Source: Agelaius tricolor (lineage: Eukaryota > Chordata > Aves > Passeriformes > Icteridae). From it: a stretch of 64,000 nt of DNA. The stretch covers positions 486,001 to 550,000 of the forward strand of contig JALJCS010000039.1 of assembly GCA_023055355.1 (NCBI GenBank). Direction: 5' to 3'. The position numbers and the translations under genes were made by a program. Shown piece after piece: positions 59,135-64,000 of this stretch. Within the stretch, counting starts at the first letter, position 1. Every line of letters begins with the position of its first letter. A model generated the notes under the pieces. It saw nothing but the letters and a program-made list of their open reading frames with translations. It did no database searches and was not told where the DNA came from.

Positions 59135-60274
59135 TACCTGGTTGATCCTTCCAGTAGCATATGCTTGTCTCAAAGCTTAAGCCATGCATGTCTAAGTACA
59201 CACAGGCGGTATAGTGAAACTGCGAATGGCTCATTAAATCAGTTATGGTTCCTTTGGTCGCTCCTCTCCCACACCTTGGATAACTGTGGTAATTCTAGAG
59301 CTAATACATGCCGATGAGCGCTGACCTCCGGGGACGTGTGCATTTATCAGACCAAAACCGACCTGGGCCCGCCCAGCAGCTTTGGTGCCCCTAGATAACC
59401 TCGAGCCGATCGCACGCCCCTGCAGCGGCGACGACCCATTCGAATGTCTTCCCTATCAACTTTCGATGGTACTGTCTGTGCCTACCAGGGTGACCACGGG
59501 TGACGGGGAATCAGGCTTCGATTGCAGAGAGGGAGCCTGAGAAACGGCTACCACATCCAAGGAAGGCAGCAGGCGTGCAAATTACCCACTCCGGACCCGG
59601 GGAGGTAGTGACGAAAAATAACAATACAGGACTCTTTCGAGGCCCTGTAATTGGAATGAGCGCACTTTAAATCCTTGAGCGAGGATCCATTGGAGGGCAA
59701 GTCTGGTGCCAGCAGCCGTGGTAATTCCAGCTCCAATAGCGTATTTTAAAGTTGCTGCAGTTAAAAAGCTCATAGTTGGATCTTGGGATCGAGCTGGCGG
59801 TCCGCCGCGAGGCGAGCCACCGCCTGTCCCAGCCCCTGACTCTCGGCGCCCCCTCAATGCTCTTAGCTGGGTGTCCCGCGGGGCCCGAAGCGTTTACTTT
59901 GAGAAAATTGGAGTGTTCAAAGCAGGCTGGCCGCTGGCATACTGCAGCTAGGAATAATGGAATAGGACTCCGGTTCTATTTTGTTGGTTTTCGGAAACGG
60001 GGCCATGATTAAGAGGGACGGCTGGGGGCATTGGTATTGTGCCGCTAGAGGTGAAATTCTTGGACCGGCGCAAGACGGCCTAGAGCGAAAGCATTTGCCA
60101 AGAATGTTTCATTAATCAAGAACGGAAGTCAGAGGTTCGACGACGATCAGATACCGTCGTAGTTCTGACCATAAATGATGCTGACTGGCGATCCGGCAGC
60201 ATTATTCCCATGACCCGCAGGGCAGCTCCCGGGAAACCCAAGTCTTTAGGTTCCGGTGGAAGTATGGTTGCAAA

Positions 60275-60323
<49 letters not shown>

Positions 60324-60757
60324 GCGGCTTAATTTGACTCAACACGGGAAACCTCACCCGGCCCGGACACGGACAGGATTGACAGATTGAGAGCTCTTTC
60401 TTGATTCCGTGGGTGGTGGTGCATGGCCGTTCTTAGTTGGTGGAGCGATTTGTCTGGTTAATTCCGATAAGGAACGAGACTCTGGCATGCTAACTAATTA
60501 TGCGACCCCCGAGCGGTCGGCGTCCAACTTCTTAGAGGGACAAGTAGCGTTCAGCCACCCGAGATTGAGCAATAACAGGTCTGTGATGCCCTTAGATGTC
60601 CGGGGCCGCACGCGCACTACACTGACTGGCTCAGCTTGTGCCTACCCTCTGCCAGCAGGCACAAGTAACCCGTTGAACCCCATTGGTGATGGGGATCGGG
60701 GATTGCAATTCTTCCCCGTGAACGAGGAATTCCCAGTAAGTGCGGGTCATAAGCTCA

Positions 60758-60796
<39 letters not shown>

Positions 60797-60956
60797 ACTA
60801 CTAGCGATTGGATGGTTTAGTGAGGTCCTCAGATCGGCCCCGGCGGGGTCGGCCACCGCCCTGCCGGAGTGTCGAGAAGACGGTCGAACTTGACTATCTA
60901 GACGAAGTAAAAGTCGTAATAAGGTTTCGGTAGGTGAACCTGTGGAAGGATCATTA
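59135..60956 (+). rRNA. 18S rRNA gene, full length but diverged (probable pseudogene)
   Basis: Begins TACCTGGTTGATCC and ends GGAAGGATCATTA, 1822 bases, the normal length. Bases depart from the vertebrate sequence at sites that are nearly invariant: T at 59150 in the 5' motif, T at 59719 in the 530-loop GCCGCGGTAA, A at 60797 and G at 60804 near CCCGTCGCTACTACC, T at 60920 and G at 60929 in GTAACAAGGTTTCCG, T at 60943 in the 3' end. Many changes are CpG to TpG or CpA, typical of a methylated, unselected copy. Other blocks, such as the segment around 60290-60330, are normal. Confidence 0.9.
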
Positions 60957-63150
60957 CCGGTGGGGCTTGGTGCCTACCGCGTCATGCTGGGCCGTTCGGC
61001 TGGCGGCGCGTGTGCGGCGTCACTCATGCGCCCGCTCCTTTCACACGCTCGGCCCCCAGCTGCCGGCCCAGGTTCTCTCTGGGGGCCACACGCCCTTCAC
61101 CTTCGCCGCGCGCTGCAGCCCTAGTGAGAGAGAGGGACCGGAGGCGCGTGGCACCGCCAGGCACGGGGGGTCGGAAGGGGGAGAGGGGGCAAAAGCCGCT
61201 CGGTGCGGCGAAGCGCGCCACGCGCGCCCGCCACCGCGTGCTCGGGTGGGGCTCACCCCGCGCTGCAACGGGCGTCCCCCCCCCCCCCCCCCACACCACG
61301 CCCCCCCCCACCCCCACCTTGCGCCAGTCTGCCGCCGGTCCGTCCCCGCCAGAGAGCGGGGGTGCGGCCACGGGCCCCTGAGCCTCTCGCCGCTGTGGCC
61401 CGCGCCGCCGAACGCCAGTCGCCCATGTGCCGCCTGCGGGCGCCCTGGCGCGGCCCGAGTCCTCCTGATCTCAGCTCTCCTCGACGTGCACGCGAGAAAG
61501 CTGCCCAGGTGCCGGGAGGGAGGGGTGATCGGCACGGCCCCTCCCGGAGGCGTGCCTGTCCCTTCCCTCGCTGCTTCGCCCGTCCAGTGATGGCTCGGCC
61601 GGCCGGCTGTGGCACCCGTCAGCGGCCGAGGTGGAAAGGGCTAGGGAGCCGGATGGCGGGGACGCCTTAGGTGCTCGGAGGAGGCGGCTCCTCCAGCCCT
61701 ACCCGCACCGGGGAGTGGGGCCTTTGCCAGCCGGCAGAGTTCCCTGCTCTCGGGCCGAGCTGCCCCCCTCTCACGTGGGGCAGAGGAACTCCAAGGGCCG
61801 AGGCCTCCGGGTGTTCCAGGCCGCGCTTCGTGGCACGCGTGCGCGCGCGCGCGCCCGAGGTGTTCTTGGTGGTCAAGCCTGCATCCCCGATGCCCGCCGC
61901 GGCCCCCCCGCACTCGCTCTCCTCGGACCGCCGTTGTGGTCTCTCGTGCGTGTGGTGCCACGTCTGGCGCGTCTGGCGCCTCTCCTCCCCTCAACGGCCT
62001 TTTCTCCTCGAACATGCAGCCCTGGGGCTGTCGTCCACCGGCCGTCCCCTGGCTTGACCGCCCGCCTGCTGGTGGGGAGCAAGCACTCGGCGGCCCTCCG
62101 GCGGCGGAGGCCCGTGAGCGCGGGCGACCCTGTGCCAAGCAGTGGCAGCGCTGCTCAACGGGTGTCCCTCCCTGCGGGGACGGTCGGCCGGACGGCACCC
62201 GCCGTCGGCCGGCGGCGGTCCCGTCCTGGGCCCCGCTCGTTGAGTCCTCCAGCCCCCTTCCCAGCCGTGTGTGGGCCACAGGAAGGCATGCAGGGTGGCC
62301 ACGGGGGCGCTTCTCCCCGCCTGGTCTCCGCGTGCAAACGAGGAGAGCGGGCGTTGCCCCCCAGCTCAGCGCCGTACTGCCTTCCGCTGTCGCATGCCCG
62401 GGGCAAGGGGCCCCAGCAGTGCGACGCGGTGGCGGAGGTCCCAGGAGTGCGGCCCCGGCGGCGGCCGGTTCTGCCGTCCAGCAGGCCTTGGGCGCTGGCA
62501 ATGCTGGCTCGGGTCTTGGTGGCGCCCGCCTCTGGGCTGGCAGCGGAGCGCGACCGCTGGTCACTCGCCCGCCCGGCGGGGGAGCGGTCCCACGGGAGGC
62601 GTGCCAGCAGGGGGCGGTCATTGTCACGTGCCCCTCTCGAGCCTGGGGGAAAGGCCATGCAGTGGGGAAGAGAAAAGCTGGCCAGGCAGCAGCGCAATGG
62701 CACTCCGCGAGGCCCGCGGTGTCGGGGCCGAGGCAGAGCCGGCTTGGTGCGGGGGCCGACAGCCACCCGCCCCCGGCTGTGTGCCGTGTGTTTTGTGCGT
62801 GTTGTCCCGTGAAAGAGAGAAGCAGGCGGGCCGCCATGCCCCCTGCATTCTGACGCACGCTGCCTGGCCCTCCGCGCAGAGGCCGGGCCAAGCCCAGGCG
62901 CCTGGGCTGCCTCCGAAGGACGGCGTTTGTGAGGTCGGCATCACCCCTTGCGGGGGAAGGCGGTCAGGGGCGCGGGCTCCCCCACCTCTTGGCCGCCCTT
63001 CGGAGGGTGGGTTGCTCCAGTGTTTTTTTTTTCCCTCCCCTTCCATTTTCTGTGTGCTTGTACGGTCGAAGCCAGGGGCGCGCCCGCGTGTCCTCGGCGC
63101 CAGAGTAACAAAAAGGGGCCACTCAGCGTGAGCGGTGCCCGAAAGGCAGA
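60957..63150 (+). other. internal transcribed spacer 1
   Basis: 2.19 kb of very GC-rich sequence between 18S and 5.8S, including a C run (61276-61295) and GC dinucleotide runs (61846-61856). Frames up to 416 codons on both strands have no protein character. Confidence 0.85.
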
Positions 63151-63307
63151 CAACTCTTAGCGGTGGATCACTAAGCTCTTGCGTTGATGAAGAACGCAGC
63201 TAGCTGCGAGAATTAATGTGAATTGCAGGACACACTGATCATCGACACTTTGAATGCACGTGCAGCCCTGGGTTCCTCCCAGGGCTGTGCCTGTCTGAGA
63301 GTCGCTT
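63151..63307 (+). rRNA. 5.8S rRNA gene, diverged
   Basis: 157 bases from CAACTCTTAGCGGTGGATCA to GAGTCGCTT. The centre (GATGAAGAACGCAGCTAGC) is conserved, but the flanks differ: ACTAAGCTCTTGCGTTGATG in place of the usual ACTCGGCTCGTGCGTCGATG, and TTTGAATGCACGTGCAGCC in place of TTCGAACGCACTTGCGGCC. The pattern again includes lost CpGs, matching the decay of the 18S. Confidence 0.9.
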
Positions 63308-64000
63308 AACGATCAATCGCCGTCCGGGGGCCACCCCGGTTGCGCGGCTGGGGTCGCCTCGCAGGCCCGTCGCTCGCAGCGGGCGGCAGCGGTGGTGGCG
63401 GCATCCTGCCGGTGCCCAGAGGGAAGGCGGTCAGGGGTTCGGCGAGGGAAGCGTTTCCCTAGGCGGGCCTTGATCCCTTCCCTGCAGCCCAGCAGGCGTC
63501 ATCATTGTTGCAGTTGGCATCGTCGTCGTGGTCGCCACGCAGGGCCTTCATCCCCCTAAATGCAGACTCGGGGAGCGCTCCGTAGCTCCCCGCTCCTGGA
63601 GCGAGCCGCTGGGGTGGAGCTCATCCTCGCTGGGGCTGCGCCGCAGATGTGGTGGCGCGGCAGCCCGGGGAGAGCGAGAGACAGCATCGAAAGGCGCCGC
63701 CGAGGGCCGAGAGAAAGAGAGAGGAGGGTAAGAAGGGGAGTCGAGGCACGGACCTCGCCCCCGGCCTCCCCCCTTGCGCAGTCGGCTGTCTGCGGGTCGG
63801 AACCACGGCGGTACCATGCCGTGCTGCCGCGCACGCGCAGGAGGCGAGAGCGCCTGGGACGGGGGTTCCGACCCCCTCCTCTCCCTTCGCCTGCCCCCCT
63901 CCTCTTCTGTCACGGTCTCAGGGTGCGCCCGAGGGGCGCCGTCGCTCCTCTCTCTCTCCCCACCGAGGCCGTCGCACGCGCCGCCGCCCAGCTGGTCCTC
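63308..64000 (+). other. internal transcribed spacer 2, partial
   Basis: GC-rich sequence after 5.8S with a GA-rich tract (63670-63730). The 28S gene would lie beyond the window. Confidence 0.8.

Noticed and set aside
61631..62891. Frames of 393 and 416 codons
   Set aside because: Inside ITS1; caused by extreme GC content with few stop codons.
1..64000. CRISPR arrays, tRNA genes or bacterial-type operons
   Set aside because: Nothing with regular spacers or cloverleaf potential was noticed; tRNA-His similarity is confined to the retroviral primer binding sites.

Overview
The window is vertebrate genomic DNA, most likely from a songbird. Evidence: 3' ends of CR1 LINEs with the bird-type tail (reading TCCCTTCCAACCC-like), several bird-style endogenous retrovirus (ERV) LTRs, a spliced gene of the maestro heat-like repeat (MROH) family that is expanded in passerines, and an rDNA segment with a long GC-rich ITS1. 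There are no bacterial-style operons; most long reading frames are chance or retroviral. The mix of palindrome, ERVs, partial gene duplicates and decayed rDNA suggests a repeat-rich, low-recombination or unplaced chromosomal segment. A sex chromosome or microchromosome is possible but not shown.

Layout. 1-1112: minus-strand start of a histidine-primed class I ERV (gag start, PBS, 5' LTR) that leaves the window on the left. 1113-6237: left arm of a very large, nearly identical inverted repeat; the right arm is 18116-23243. Each arm holds a CR1 tail and a probable terminal coding exon with an acidic tail. 6238-11145: decayed minus-strand provirus (3' LTR, env TM, RT and protease remnants). 11146-11727: plus-strand LTR of the same family as the one at 531-1112. 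11728-18115: spacer with two CR1 scraps. 23244-27240: intergenic, with a solo LTR, a CpG-rich block and degenerate minisatellite DNA.

28494-34294 (minus): a 15-exon, apparently intact MROH-type gene of about 669 codons. Its last exon plus downstream flank (about 1.26 kb) is duplicated at 36655-37917, where the copy stops exactly at the 5' LTR of a near-complete class I provirus (37918-47708). That provirus has gag, protease, RT/RNase H/integrase and env plus an unusual extra reading frame between pol and env. Every gene carries stops or frameshifts, so it is an old, non-coding copy.

47709-57145: simple repeat, several solo LTRs (four with target-site duplications readable by eye), a CpG-rich promoter-like block and otherwise featureless DNA. 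57146-64000: part of an rDNA unit (5' ETS, 18S, ITS1, 5.8S, start of ITS2). The 18S and 5.8S are full length but changed at normally invariant sites, many of them CpG to TpG or CpA, so this is probably a decaying copy at the edge of, or away from, the active array.

The strongest leads are the palindrome whose left arm is cut at both ends by LTR termini, the cysteine-rich/basic extra reading frame in the provirus, the decayed rRNA genes, and the LTR-bounded duplication of the MROH tail.
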